DNA of 64,000 nt from Tetrahymena elliotti 4EA (Eukaryota > Ciliophora > Oligohymenophorea > Hymenostomatida > Tetrahymenidae), in contig JH720294.1 in assembly GCA_000231825.2 (NCBI GenBank), positions 2,038,529-2,102,528 of the forward strand, in the 5' to 3' direction. The notes under the pieces are model-generated. The model worked only from the letters and a program-made list of their open reading frames with translations. It ran no database searches and was not told the DNA's origin. The translations under genes and the position numbers were made by a program. Positions 12,889 to 25,310 of the stretch are shown here, one piece after another; position 1 is the first letter of the stretch; every line of letters begins with the position of its first letter.

Positions 12889-14440
12889 CTATCTAATTGC
12901 TATAGCTTTTAATAAATAAATATAAAATTAATTATTAATTCCAACCTAGATTTAATGTTTGTTTTTCTTCTACTTATTTCTTATAATATATTGTAATAAG
13001 ATCAATTTTGTTTGTTTGTTTGTTTGTTTATTTACCTTATTGTCTAAAATATGTTATCAAATTGAATTATAATCTCTACTCTCCCTGTACTTATAATTTA
13101 TTAGCCTTTACCTGCTTTTTTATTTACTAATTCATTCATTCATTCTCTTGTTTCTTCATATCGATTGGTTAATCTATCATCGATCCATTCATTCATTGAT
13201 CTCTAAATAAAAAAATTGAAGAAATCGAATGGAATAAATAAAATTTCCATTCAAAACTTTTAAAATAAAAGACAATTTGCAGTTTTTCAATATGATAACT
13301 ATTATCAAATAATTATTTTCCTATTTAGTTATAGTAGCAGTAGTAGTATGCATTTTAAACAGAATAAAAATGCTACTAAATTTTTTATCAAACAATTTCT
13401 AAATAGAAATTTTTTTTTTCTTTTTTATTTAATCGCTCTTAAATATTGGAACCTTTTAATCTAGTGTTAAAACCTTAATGGAAATAAATTAACTTTTTAT
13501 TTTACTCTCACTTTGATTGGTTTATCTTACAGTACTTTCAATTGCAGACAGACAAACAACTTACTTAAATCATTTTTGTCTTATAAATTTGCTTTTCTCA
13601 AAATATTTGAAAATAATAAATACATTCTAAAAGTAATAAATAAACTCTAATTAAAAAATTATAAAAAAGCTTGTAAATATTGGATTAAATTTTACTCAAA
13701 AAGAATAAAAACAAGATAATTGAGTATTTTTAAAAATATTTAATTAACTTTTTTTAAACCAGAATTTTAAATTAAAGATTTAAAAATTTCTAAAATTCAT
13801 TCAGTCAAACTAAAAAAATGTCTTGAAAGTGTTTTCTAATTGTAGAAATTTTTTTATTTTTTCAATTGAAGAAATTGGTTATCAGCCATCTAGCTTGATG
13901 ATTTACTTTAGCATTACCATTTAATTTTAAAAATAATTTATGTACAAATTCAATAAATTTTATGGATAAAAGCAACTTAAAGTCTATATTTAAAAATTAA
14001 CATGGACCGTTTGGTGCTCGAATTTAGAACTATTGGAAATATGATAAAACAATATTATGACTTTTCTATTAAAAAATCAAGAAAACGAAATTAATAGTTG
14101 AGTTTGGCAGATTGTTAATATTGTCTGTCGTGTAAAAAATTTTCTAATAATTGATTTGATCAATTTTAGTTGATAGAAAGTAAAAAGCAGATCAGTGGAT
14201 AAAAATTGACTAAAAGTTAAAATAGATAAAAAACTGTTTGAAATTTAAAAATTAAAAATTCAGAAAGGCAATTCTTAAACGCATAATACATCCACAATTA
14301 AAATTTAATATTATTAATTAAGATTTTAGCATAAAAATAAAGAAATAATTTAGTTAGTTAGGAGGAGTTATTAATTTAGTTCGTTAGTTAGTTAATTAAT
14401 AGCAGTCAATCAACACAACCACTCTTAATTAAAAATTTTA
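12889..14440. other. Intergenic, AT-rich with simple repeats
   Basis: Upstream region of channel gene 2. It holds a TTTG tetranucleotide run near 13005-13030, ATTC runs near 13125-13145 and long A/T tracts. No open frame here looks coding. Confidence 0.55.
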
Positions 14441-14637
14441 ATGGAATCAAATCTTATTTCATCTTTGGAAAATTGCTCTGCAAGATACTCTACATTACTA
14501 ACTAAGATATCTGAACACTTAACTAAATCCTATCCTAATTTTTCCAAATATAACTATCTCTTTATTTTGAATATTTCCTACCATAATAAAACCTGTTCAA
14601 TAAAAAATTTTGATGTTAAGAATAAAAAGTTGAAAAG
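14441..14637 (+). CDS. Possible first exon of a small unknown protein
   Basis: ATG at 14441 follows an A-rich leader (TTAAAAATTTTAATG). It opens 65 codons with non-random codon choice (MESNLISSLENCSARYSTLL...), ending at a plausible donor (AAAAG|GTATGTATG) that leaves two bases of a split codon. A following exon is possible after the AG near 14750, which continues in frame, but neither its end nor a conserved motif was clear. No family recognised. It lies alone in an AT-rich region, and open frames of this length also occur by chance when TGA is the only stop. Confidence 0.3.
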
Positions 14638-15592
14638 GTATGTATGCATGTGTTTGCATGTATGTATAACTTATAAATAAATCTAAAAATAAGTATAATA
14701 TTGCATAATTTTTGTATTCAATTTTATTAAAAAGCTCTTGAATTAATAGAATGATGATCAAAACCAATGAAATACTATTAACACTTTTATTCTTAACAGT
14801 GCTATAAAGATCCTTCCACTAAAATTCTAGTAAGATTATAATAGAAGTGGAGCTACAAATTAATAGATAAAATATGAGTCAAATAATTAATGCCACTAAA
14901 CAGTTCTTTCAGAATGAATTCAAAATATAAAATTTGTAAGTCGATTATGATATCAAAGAATAAATAATTGTAAAGACTAATTTTGATAATATATAAATTT
15001 TATTTAATTTAAACAAGTGCAATGATCAGAATTAAAAAAAATTAATAAAGCAAGTATTAAGTTAGAAAATAATAGTAATTCAGTAACTAAATAAATTTAT
15101 TAATAAATAAAATACTAATAATTAAATAATTTATTAATTACTTATCAAAGCAGAAACTGTTTTTTCCTTAAATAAATTAAAAAAAAAATTTTCTTTCAGA
15201 AATTGAATAATTGTTATCATTAAGTTAATAAATTAAAAATTAATCTATAAAATGGATTATTAAATGAAACTTAGTAAATACCATGAATATTATTTTAATA
15301 TATTCAATAATAATCAAGGAATAAATTAATTGATTGATTCTACTTATAATTGAAAGATTCACAATTTATTAGTAAAATTGTAAAATTTTTAGGATCAAAT
15401 TAATAAATTAAAATAACCTACTTAAAATGGATGATTAAATGAGACTAAAAAAAATAAAATATTAATTTTACTTGAAATTTAATTCTCTCCAATTAAACTT
15501 GAAAATAAATTAAAAAATTTTCGAAATATGTAAAAATAAAATTAACGATTTAATATGTTTTATTTAATTAAGACATTCATTCATATCTTCAC
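14638..15592. other. Intergenic, AT-rich with an imperfect direct repeat
   Basis: Lies 3' of channel gene 3. Two similar stretches, near 15251-15272 and 15426-15448 (AAATGGATNATTAAATGA-type), are each followed by similar sequence. Nothing else is distinguishable, apart from a possible second exon of the 14441 gene near 14750-15000. Confidence 0.4.
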
Positions 15593-18500
15593 TCATTTTG
15601 ATTGTTTTATATTAGTTAAACTACCAAAGTTTTAATACTTCTAAATTAGCAGTGATGCTCCTCTACTACCAGCCTTACTTCTTCTACTTTGGCTACCCTT
15701 TATAAGGGCTCCTAATTAAAATTGCTTGAGTTCTTTTTTCTTCTAGTAGTACTTGTATTAATGGATTTTAATAAAGGCATTTCCATGATTGAAATAAAAA
15801 TCATAATTTTTTTATTTATCGAAGCTCCAGTAGAAAGAGTCCATTAACATTTGGTATTTTTAAACATTTTTGTCTATTTTACCTACATGTGTAGAACTAT
15901 TATTAAGGATATTATTATAACTACTATTTAGCTCATCATAGGCAGTGTTTTATGTCAATAGGTGTCTTTCTTTTATCGAATCAATCATCATCTCTTCCCC
16001 TTAGGCTACAGGACTTCTATCTGGTGAGTTAGAATAAGATTCTTGGTCTTAAATATCTTTGATTTCCTATAGCTTCATCTTCATTTCTAATATGTTTGAT
16101 TTGTGTTTTGATGATTATGGTTTATTAGAGTATTTATTAACTGATTATTTTCTTTAAATAATTTCTTCTGGTAGTATTTGATTAGCCTAAACTTTAATAG
16201 ACTATTATGATTACTACTTTTCTTCACTTTTATTAGAAATTATATTTTAATTTATTAATTATTATTGTTATGATTCAATTTAAATTAACTTTTCATTTTC
16301 ATTTTCATTTTCATTTTCTCCCTAAAATTGTGAGATTCTAATATTCTATTGTTATTTTCTGTTCGGATTTGATTTTAAAATTTGATCTGGTTGAGATGAA
16401 GAAGCAGAAAAAGGAAGTTGGGTTGTTTCTTCTTAAATTTCTTTGTTTTAATTTTTATTGATTAATTAGTAATTCGAAGTTTTGTCTTCTTCTTCATCTT
16501 CTTGTTCAGGTATTTTTTTTAATTATTGTTAACTGGTTAATGAATTCGGATTATTCTAGTCTGATGATGAACTATATTGATCTTCATTCTCATAGGTTTA
16601 AGTTTATATTTCTGAATCAACAAATGCTGTTTGTAATAATAACAAATTTTTTTCTACAGTTTCTTAAAGTTTCTTCAAAGTGTTGAATTTTTTGTTCATT
16701 TTTCTTTGGTTGAAGTTAATTCCTCTTCTTTGCTAAATTTAATTTGATACTTTTGCACTTTGAATGGCAAATTCCTTGTTAAAATGAACCAAAGAGCAAG
16801 AACCTTGCAAATGGCCAAAACTCTAACAAGCAGAGCACTTGATATTCATTTCCCTGTAATTTTCATACAATAAAATATTATCTTTCATTTGGTAAAATGT
16901 TTGTATATCTTAATCATTATGCTTTACTACTTCCATAAAGTCTTCTCTTGTAATTCTAGCTATTTTTGTAAATCCAACAGATCTTGCACTGGCAGAACGA
17001 GCCATTCCAGTAAAGAAATTAATTTATCCTAAAATATTTCCTTCCTTGAGTTGAGTGATAACTTTAATTTCATTAGAATTAGCAACTTGAGAGTAAATTT
17101 CAACACTTCCCTCTATGATAATCAGAAGAGCTGCATCCTTATAATCTTTCTCTTCAAAAATAGTTTAGTTAGGGAAATATGCTACTTCTTCACAATGAAC
17201 AGCTATGTTTTACAATGACTAGACCGTGTAATTATATTTAAGAAAATCTATTTTTGAAAGAATTTAATAAAAGTATTCCTTTTATAAATTAGTTCTCAAC
17301 TCGCTGGAAATTTTAGAAAGAACATTTTTTGTATCATCTTATTGTTTTTAGTAATTCTTTTGATAAAAGTAATCTAAATAAACATTCACTTTTAGCTATA
17401 AGTTAGAAGATATTTTTTTATTTCTCATGTAATCATTGATGATGTTTAAATCTGTTTTTTTATTTTCTTCACTGGCATCCATTTCTGATAAGATTTAGCC
17501 AGTCACAGTAATCATATAACCAGCAATAATAGTGGTAAAAAGCATAACAAATGTTGCAAAGAATATTTAAAGAACAGTAGTTCCTACACTTTAACTAGTA
17601 GCCATCATCATAAGTGACCAATTCATAGCCATTAAATACAATTTCCACCAAGTTTGATCTGATAAAATTCCCTAAGTTTACCAAGTCTCATGCTCTCCTA
17701 AATAGCGCTATTCAAAGCTACCAATTAAATACCATATCAAAGCAATAATATGCCCAATAATAAAAAACTTAACTATTAAATTAATAAGCTTGATTAAATA
17801 ATATCTTCTAACCATAGTGCAGAGCTATTGTTAAAATACTTCCAAATCTTTTTGTAAGTTAAATAACTTGGCAAAACAAACAATCTAAAATATAGCTCCT
17901 ACGCTCCAGCCATCACCAATATCCTCTGAAAAATTAGATCCAATAATAAGGAAGATAATCATAATAAATGAAATAGAATCCCAAATAATGAATTTTTTTA
18001 GATAAATTGTAAGAATTTATTTTCGATTAGTAATAACTTTTGAATCTTTATGCGTTGAAGTATTCAATTTCAAGAAAACTTCGAATATCCACATGCCAAG
18101 AGTAATTTTGTAAAGTGTGGTTTATGAGTCAGTGATTACATTAGGGAAGACAAGAATGATAGAAAGAAGCAAGAAAAATAAGAAATTATATAGAATGACT
18201 AAAAAATTGAGAATAAGAGAGAAATAGCTTTGCTATCTAATAACATGAATCTTTCTAAGAAAACTTTGGGAATAAATTGAAATTAATTTTTTCTACAAAA
18301 TATCAAAAACCCAAGAAAAAGGAAATTAAGATTTTTTATCAAAATAGCAATCCGACTTGTCATTAATTGTTCTATGAACACTCAATTTTTCATAAAACTA
18401 TAATTTCCCTTTGCTTGTATAATTTTAGAAAAAACGCCTAACTCTCTTTCTCATCTTCTCCATGAAGATGTGTTCTTAATTAGATTTATCAAAAACAGAC

Positions 18501-19000
18501 TCTCTTTTAGTCATTTTATATCTATTTGGTCCTTTACTAAATGCAAAGATAGTCTGATCTTCACCTATTTAAGTTGAGTTTTCCTTGCTCAAGTCAGATT
18601 ACCTTGACTAATAGATGTTATTCTTACTTTGTCTTTTTTTAAATTTATCACTCCAAATTTCTATTCCTCTTTCCGATATACTTCCTTTGTTTGATTAAAA
18701 TTACTTTATACCAGAGCTATCTCCACCCACCATTTGTTCTTGACTTATTTTCTTTTCCGAAAAAATCTTATTCAAGCTTGTAGCTTCATTATTATATCCT
18801 TGATTATTATTTTATTCTTCATCGCCTTTCTTAAGAGGCACAACTTGGATTCTAGTTAAGCTACCATTGCCTTTCCCATCGTTCCATGAGGTCTACCTTT
18901 ATGGCTATTCATATTCTTAACGATCTATTTCTTCTACTATCATATTCTAGCTTTCTGTATTGCCCTAACCAAGTGGAGGTGTGAGTAGTTTGTTACTCAT
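15593..19000 (-). CDS. Cation channel 3, six-transmembrane with cyclic-nucleotide-binding domain
   Basis: A single open frame of 1135 residues from ATG 19000 to TGA 15595-15593, the most diverged of the three channel copies. The membrane region is intact, with S5 ending FIIGHIIALIWYL. The pore, however, reads NWSLMMMATSQSVGTTVL near residue 466, so even the TTGSN of its neighbours is replaced by ATSQS. The C-linker (SEMDASEENKKTDLNIINDY) and binding domain (LGQINFFTGMARSASARS) are conserved. They are followed by the same CSACQSFGHLQGSCSLVH Cys/His motif. The C-terminal tail contains a six-base microsatellite (near 16290-16316) encoding repeated Asn-Glu. It is read as a cation channel whose selectivity may have changed or been lost; it could also be a regulatory subunit. 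Confidence 0.88.
16290..16316. repeat. In-frame (ATTTTC)n hexanucleotide microsatellite
   Basis: Five near-perfect hexamer units inside channel gene 3, read on the minus strand as alternating Glu-Asn. The unit length keeps the frame, so length variation would be tolerated. Confidence 0.8.
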
Positions 19001-19876
19001 TTAAAAGAGCTTTTTGATTTTATTTTGTATTTATTACTCTACTTTTGAATCGACTTAATTAATTTGCTTATTTGATTGATATCAAAATATCTGTAATTTT
19101 TTAAATTATATAATTATCTAAAAGTAAGTCACTTTGTGGCAAATTTATTGTTTTAAATTAGATACTTGAACAAGATAATAAACAAATCAACTTCAAATCA
19201 AAAATAAATTACCAAATTTTCAATTACTTGGACTTCTTAAGATAAATCTTTAAAAACAATGATATTTTTTTATTTTCTTTTTAAATTTAAGAAAACTTCG
19301 TTCGAATTTTCTACATTTTTGAGATGAAAAATCAAGTGAATATTTCAATTAATTACAGTTTAAATAAATTAACAAGCATGCAAGAATATCGACCAATTTT
19401 TCTTTCCAAGTGAAATTAGAATAAGCTTTTAACCCTGACTTTGTATTTTTTAATTAAATTGTCTTAAAATATTAAGAAATTAAATTCATCGAAATATCTT
19501 ATTTTTGAAAGAAAGAAAGAAAGAAGAAATTAATTAGTTATTTGTTAAAAAAATAAGTACTTTTTAAATTTTTTGGACTCAAATCATAATCGTGAATAAT
19601 GATTTGTTCTAAAAAAATATACGCTGCTTCTTTTTTATCTTCTATAAACAATAAATAAAAAAAAGTCTAAAATAATTAGGCCTTCTAAACAGCAAACAAA
19701 TTAATTAAAAAATAATTATTTATTTTCGAGTGAAGTGTAATCTTTTTTTTTTCTTCAGAACGAACTTATTCACAAACTAAATTATATAAACCATTCAATA
19801 ATTTTTAATTGAAACATAAATACAATATTATTAATTAATTATATAAACATTATTTTCTATTAACATCTTTTTTTAT
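19001..19876. other. Intergenic, upstream of channel gene 3
   Basis: AT-rich with a GAAA run near 19508-19528 and several A/T tracts. I see no coding signal. Confidence 0.55.
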
Positions 19877-20428
19877 TCAAAATTAAAAACTTTTTAATGG
19901 ACATAAAATCTTATCTTTGCTTGAATATTATTATTGAATTTTACTTACTAAGCTCTCATGGCCATAAATTAGCACATCAACTAATTTCTTTTTAGAATCT
20001 AAAACTTGCTTCTAAGCTATTTCATAAGATTTTTGGATGTTTAGTAAGGTAATTATTTAAGTTATAGAAACAATAGAAACACTTTCTTCAAGCTCCTTTT
20101 AGGTTTTTAATTTGTATTTGGTTTCAATCTATTTAATATTTAAAGCTGATTTTTTATTACTTGAGGAGAGATAACAAGCTAAATCTGCTTTTTAATCGTC
20201 ATTTTAAAGAGTTACAAATAAATATTTATTTTTAAGAATACTGTATGCCTTAGATTCACTTTTTCTACACCAATTAAATTAAATACTCTTTAAAGGTCTT
20301 CCTAATGTAGCTTCATAAGCTATTTTTTTGCTGTACTTATCATTATAGTAATTCAAATTCCTGCACATATTAAAAAAAATGTTAGTACTTTGAATTTTCA
20401 AAGCTGATAAAATAATTGCTCTGGCCAT
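19877..20428 (-). CDS. Unknown 183-residue protein, possibly mitochondrial
   Basis: One open frame from ATG 20428 to TGA 19879-19877, using TAA and TAG as Gln throughout. The N-terminus MARAIILSALKIQSTNIFFN is short, hydrophobic and basic, as in a mitochondrial presequence. A Lys/Glu/Gln-rich helical segment follows from about residue 85 (KQIETKYKLKTQKELEESVS) and probably forms a coiled coil. No catalytic motif or known family was recognised. The frame stays open upstream of the chosen ATG, past an AG at about 20472 (TTACAG), so an additional 5' exon cannot be excluded. It lies between channel gene 3 and the amine oxidase, all on the minus strand, with no sign of shared function. Confidence 0.6.
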
Positions 20429-21415
20429 CCATAAAACCTTTAAAATTAACTAATTTTTCCTTCTCTTTCCTGTAATTTAATAGAGTTAGTCCAATCACCT
20501 AATCCTTTAACATAGAACACAATACTCTCCTCACTGGGTCACTCGAAACTAAAAATGAATGCCATTAAAAATAAATCAAATCTGCCTTTTTAATTTAGTA
20601 TGCATTTAAAGAGATATAAAGACCAAAATAAATTCAAAAGTTATTTTTTGATGTTTTCTTTCAAGGTTTAAAGTGAAATTTAATAGAATAATTTTAATTA
20701 AACTAAAAATATTTTATCAAAAAATTTCAAAAAAATAAAATATCAGACAATCTTAAATAAGATAAAATATTTGATTTATTTTTTATGATTCTAATTAATT
20801 AGGAATGAAAGGCATTCATTTTTATCAAAATTTGCTTTTTTGATTGATATTTTTTTTAATTTTTGTTAAGATTTCAAGTTATCTAAATTTGCTTTTTTGA
20901 TTGATATTTTTTTTAATTTTTGTTAAGATTTCAAGGAAAAAAAATCTTATTAAAAATAAATTATTAATTAATAGAGCTTAGTTAAATTTTTTAAAAATTA
21001 ATAAACTTTTAAGCATTTTGGAGTTAATTTAATCATAAAAAACAACAAATCAAATTTTAAAGTTTGTTGATAAAACATTAAATTGATTAAAATGAATTTT
21101 AAAACAAAATAGTAATGATTTAAAATTTAAATCTAATAAATAAAAATTGATATCAAAAATTTGATTGATAAAATATTAAATTCAACAGAATGTCTAAATA
21201 AAAAGTAAATTAAGCAATTAATAAAAGCTATTTTCTAAAGAAAAATATTTATTTTTTATTAAAATTAAATTATTTAATTATTAATTTAAGAAAATTTAAC
21301 AAATTTTTTGCTTAAATTCTATGAAAAACTACATTTTTTATTACGTAGTTAGTTATTTAATTTGTTTTTGTTCATTTTATTTTTAAAAGTTTTCATTAGC
21401 CAAAAGTCAAAATCT
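20429..21415. other. Intergenic, AT-rich with a tandem duplication
   Basis: Spacer 3' of the amine oxidase gene. It contains the 57-bp direct duplication described separately and no convincing open frame. Confidence 0.55.
20828..20935. repeat. Tandem duplication, period 57 bp
   Basis: A stretch of about 51 bases beginning AAATTTGCTTTTTTGATTG is present twice without a visible mismatch, at 20828-20878 and 20885-20935. Six bases separate the copies. The lack of divergence in neutral AT-rich DNA suggests a recent duplication, or an assembly artefact. Confidence 0.9.
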
Positions 21416-22948
21416 TCATAGAGATTTTAAAACTTCTTATGCAGCTCTTTCGCCTGCTCTTACAGCTCCTTCCATATAGCCATTCCATACAGTTGATGTT
21501 TCTGTGGCAGCCCAAAATATGTTATTCAATGGCTATTTCCAAAATTTGCCATGTTATTTCCATCCATCTGCACCAAAGACTCCTACTGGGCATCCTTGCT
21601 AGTACTTTTCATCAGTAAAGTTGTCATCACTGAATAGGAGGAAGTTCTCTCTAATTTGTTTATCACCAAAGAATTAGCCTAAGTGGCTAAGAACGAATTC
21701 CTATCTTTGATCTTCGGAGAGCTCTCTGTATCCTTTTTGATGAGGATAAATGATGAAAGAAAGCAAAATACCATTTTAATCATTAGAAACGTCATAGATC
21801 AAATTAGGTTGTAATTCAGGAGAGAGCACTGCACCTGTCATACCTAAATCTCTCCAGAAAGGGGTTTTAAAGACACAAAAAATCTTAACTAAATAACCAT
21901 GTTGCATGGATTTCATCATTTTTACTTTTTCTTGAGGAATATTAGTTATTTAAATAGTCTTTGAAATAGCTTGTGGAGGAACAGCAATAATTACTCTCTT
22001 GCAAGTCCTTGTGTTACCTTTTTCAAATGTTACTACTATGTTTTCAGGATTGCTATTGTCGATTTTAGATACAGGAGAAGATAAATTAATATATTCACTG
22101 AGCTACTTATAAACAGCTAAAGGGACCTATGAAGAACCACCAACAATTCTATCTTATTAAGCACCTCCTCTAGTATTCATAAGTAAATCAAGATTTCCAG
22201 CAGATCTTATATAAAACAAAGTGTGAAGTACAGAAATTTCTTTCATGTCAACACCAAAAATGGTATCAGTAGCACATTAAAAGGTTTTGTATGCTGTGTT
22301 ATCTTCACCTTTTAATTCTCTCATAGCCCATTCTTTAAGAGTCATTCTATCAAATTATTTAGCATTTGGTGATGAATAAGGATCTTCCAAATTAATTCTT
22401 TTAGCATGATAATCTAACTTGAACTAAGCAACGCCGAATTTAAGTAAATTGTATAAGGAAATGCTAGGAATAGTTCCTGAGTAATTTTTTTTAATCATTC
22501 TGAGTTTCTTGTCACAAAGGAATTTGAAGTAAACAAAATATAATGCCACACTTCCAATTAAAATGTTAGAAACGATAAACCATGAGTATGAAAAAATAGA
22601 AAATAGATTGACAGCTAAGAGCAAGAGGAAAAGATATTCTGAGTAGTTATCTTATCCTTTGAAATAAATCAAATTCTTTCCTACTTCATATTATTATGTT
22701 GTTTTTAAGTTGTATTCTTTCACTAACTCATACATTCTATCTTAAGTAGGTCCAATCCATGATGCTCCCTTATCTAATTTATATCCCTACTTCTCATAAG
22801 TGAAAACTCTACCTCCAACTCTATCAAGTGCTTCATATAGCTCTACCTTTTTAGTCTTATTCCCTTCTACTATTTTCTTTAAAGCAAGCAGACCTGAAAG
22901 ACCTGCCCCGATAATTATGATATCTGTTTAAGTGTTTGAACTAGACAT
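21416..22948 (-). CDS. FAD-dependent amine oxidase with an inserted membrane hairpin
   Basis: A single exon of 510 residues in the flavin-containing monoamine/polyamine oxidase family. These enzymes oxidise amines using FAD and oxygen, giving aldehyde, ammonia or amine, and peroxide. Near the N-terminus is the Rossmann motif [16 protein letters not shown], then [14 protein letters not shown] (acidic residue for the FAD ribose) and [13 protein letters not shown]. Typical family segments follow: [24 protein letters not shown], and [20 protein letters not shown]. Near the C-terminus, [20 protein letters not shown] closes the flavin site. Between YFKGQ and KNYSGT, where monoamine oxidases have only a few residues, about 50 residues are inserted. 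They form two hydrophobic segments ([20 protein letters not shown] and [17 protein letters not shown]). The start ATG 22948 directly precedes the FAD motif. Confidence 0.92.
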
Positions 22949-23617
22949 TTATTTATTTATTTATTCTTTTTATTAAATCTAATAATTTAATTTGTTTTAG
23001 AAATAGATTGATTATTGAAAACAAAAAGATCCACACATAATTATAATCTCTATTTGATCTTCATCAATAAATCTGAAATCTGATATAAAATATGAGATAT
23101 ATGATGCGATATTTGTTAACATATTAAAAACGTTAATATGATTGTTTTCTAATATATTATTCAGAAATAACAATTTCAGTATAATAAAAGTAAATTGCCT
23201 ATAAATTGACAAAAAAAAACACAATCCTTCATTTACTAAAAATTAAATATTTACTGATAATTTATAATAATAACCCATAATTTATAAAAACTATACACCA
23301 TATTAACCATCAAATAATTAATTTTATAAAATATATTTTGAATTAAATTAAACTATCTTCAAAAAAAAACACAATACTTCTTCTTCTGATACTATAAGTA
23401 TTATTAATGATTTTGACTCAAACAATAATAATACTTAAGATGTAATCTAAATATGGTTTACTAAATTTTAAATCTTCAAGTGTAATTGAAAGAAGAAAAT
23501 AAAATTAGTTTAATAAAATTGAGAAAAGAAACCTATTTTTCATTTGAAATTCCCCATGTTTTTTTTAGAAAAATATGAATTACCTACCATAAAGATTGAA
23601 TGAATTTAACTTATTTC
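22949..23617. other. Intergenic
   Basis: AT-rich upstream region of the amine oxidase. I see no coding or structural signal. Confidence 0.5.
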
Positions 23618-25310
23618 AAATAGAAGTTGAGTAAATTCTGATGAATAATTCAAGAACACTTTTAAACCTATCATTTTTTTGGTTCAATTCATCTACTAAT
23701 TTTTTCTAAAGTTGCTAATTAATACCTTTTTTATCTAAATCTTTAGCTTTTTCTTTGAAGTTAATAAATAGTTTTTTAAATTTTTATTCAAAAATAATAC
23801 TAAATTAGATTAATTCTTAAATCTTTGAAATATTATCCACCTAAATAATGTTTAAATATCTATTGATATCGCAGGCAAATAGTTATAGCCTTTAACTCAT
23901 TAGCCTAAAAATTTCCTTCTCTTCATCTACAAATATCAAATTATTTTAATCTTTAGTAACAAACATAATAATATCTTCCAATTTATTTGGTATATTTTTA
24001 AAAATATTTTCTAATCTATTTGACTCAATAAAATAATATTCTTCGCATTTTCTTTATCCCCTTTTTTTATATATTGTTTTACTTAATCCATTAACTCTGA
24101 TATAAAATATTAACTATTTTCTTAGATTTATGTTAAATCTAGTATTTGTGGGTTCTCCTCAAATACTTAATTAACATCAACAAAACTTGAATAAAATCTT
24201 AATTAAGTTTAGATTTATTTAAAAGTTTTTAATTATTATCAAAATATACATACATTCATCACGAATAATTTATTCTGAAGGTTTTATTAAAATTGACTTG
24301 TCTCCTATCTTCACAGAAGTAAAAAAATCAACATTTTTGAATTTAGGATTTATTAACTCATTTACATTTAAACTAGATAAATCAAATGCTATTTCATTTA
24401 AGTTTTTAATAGCACTTTCTGAATCTAATCTATCATCAGGCAGGAAATCAGTCATTTATAAAATGAGAGATTACATTTTTTACGAGATTTAAATGAAGAA
24501 ATATCAGGGAAATCATTTTCTTTTAACCCAGAAAGCTTTTAGATTATACTAAAAGAGTTTTAGTAACCAAGAATATATATAAATAACATTCCAAGAGCAT
24601 AGATATCTGATTTTTTATTTTATTTCCCACTTGGTAACTCCTTTTAATTAGTTTGTGAACCTTTCTTTGTCATCTTTTCAAGAAAAGTATCTTTAAGATT
24701 CTATACATTTTCTTCTGGAGAAGAAAAAAGAAAATTTCCTTTATTAGAACTTTAAAGATAAGATTGCTAATCTTTTATCTGTCCCGCTAATAATCACTTA
24801 TTTTTGCCTTCAAATCATATCCAATAAGAATGTTTTCTGGCTTAATATCTCTCAAAACTATTCCTTTGCTTTGAATATAATTTAAGCCTTATGCTATTTC
24901 TAAACTGTATTTTAAAAATGTATTCTTTCATTTTCTTGTTTGGACATTGATTTAATATATGCTTTGTAGTGCATAAGCATTCTTCCATTTCAATATAATA
25001 AATTTATCACTTTACCAATGAGAACTATATCTTACTACATTATCATTTCCATTTACTTTTTACAATATATGTACCTCTTTTTTGCAGGATTCTAATAATT
25101 GTTCATTAGAGGAACAAATAGGAATAATTTTAATAGCTACTCTATTAAACTATCCAAGGAGTCGTAGCAATCACCACTTTACCAAAAGAACCCTAGCCAA
25201 AACATTTTATGAGTTTGAGGCTGTATTTTGATAAATCTTTTTATATCTCATCATACCAATCTCCTAAGTCTTCCTTTAACTTTTACTCATTAACTCTCTC
25301 ATTATTTTAA
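23618..25310 (-). pseudogene. Decayed protein kinase with C-terminal extension
   Basis: Recognisable kinase segments occur in order on the minus strand but in shifting frames. They are a glycine loop FGQGSFGKVV, then a shift; RVAIKII with the ATP-binding Lys; then a shift; YIEMEECLCTTKHIL; then a shift; GLNYIQSKGIVLRDIKPENI; then a shift at ISDY before GQIKDQQSYLQ; and KSDIYALGMLF. At least four single-base shifts in both directions interrupt the kinase core. At least two more precede the end, in a C-terminal part that includes FISELMDQVKQYIKK and stops at TGA 23620-23618. The catalytic loop has Leu for the usual His (LRD), and DFG is not visible. A GT..AG intron cannot explain one-base shifts. 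It is read as a pseudogene; sequencing error is the alternative. Confidence 0.72.

Noticed and set aside
24298..24492. Plus-strand 64-codon frame
   Set aside because: Antisense to the C-terminal part of the kinase relic, with no independent support.
23618..25310. Programmed frameshifting in the kinase, as in Euplotes
   Set aside because: The shifts go in both directions, share no slippery site, and catalytic motifs are also damaged. Decay is simpler.
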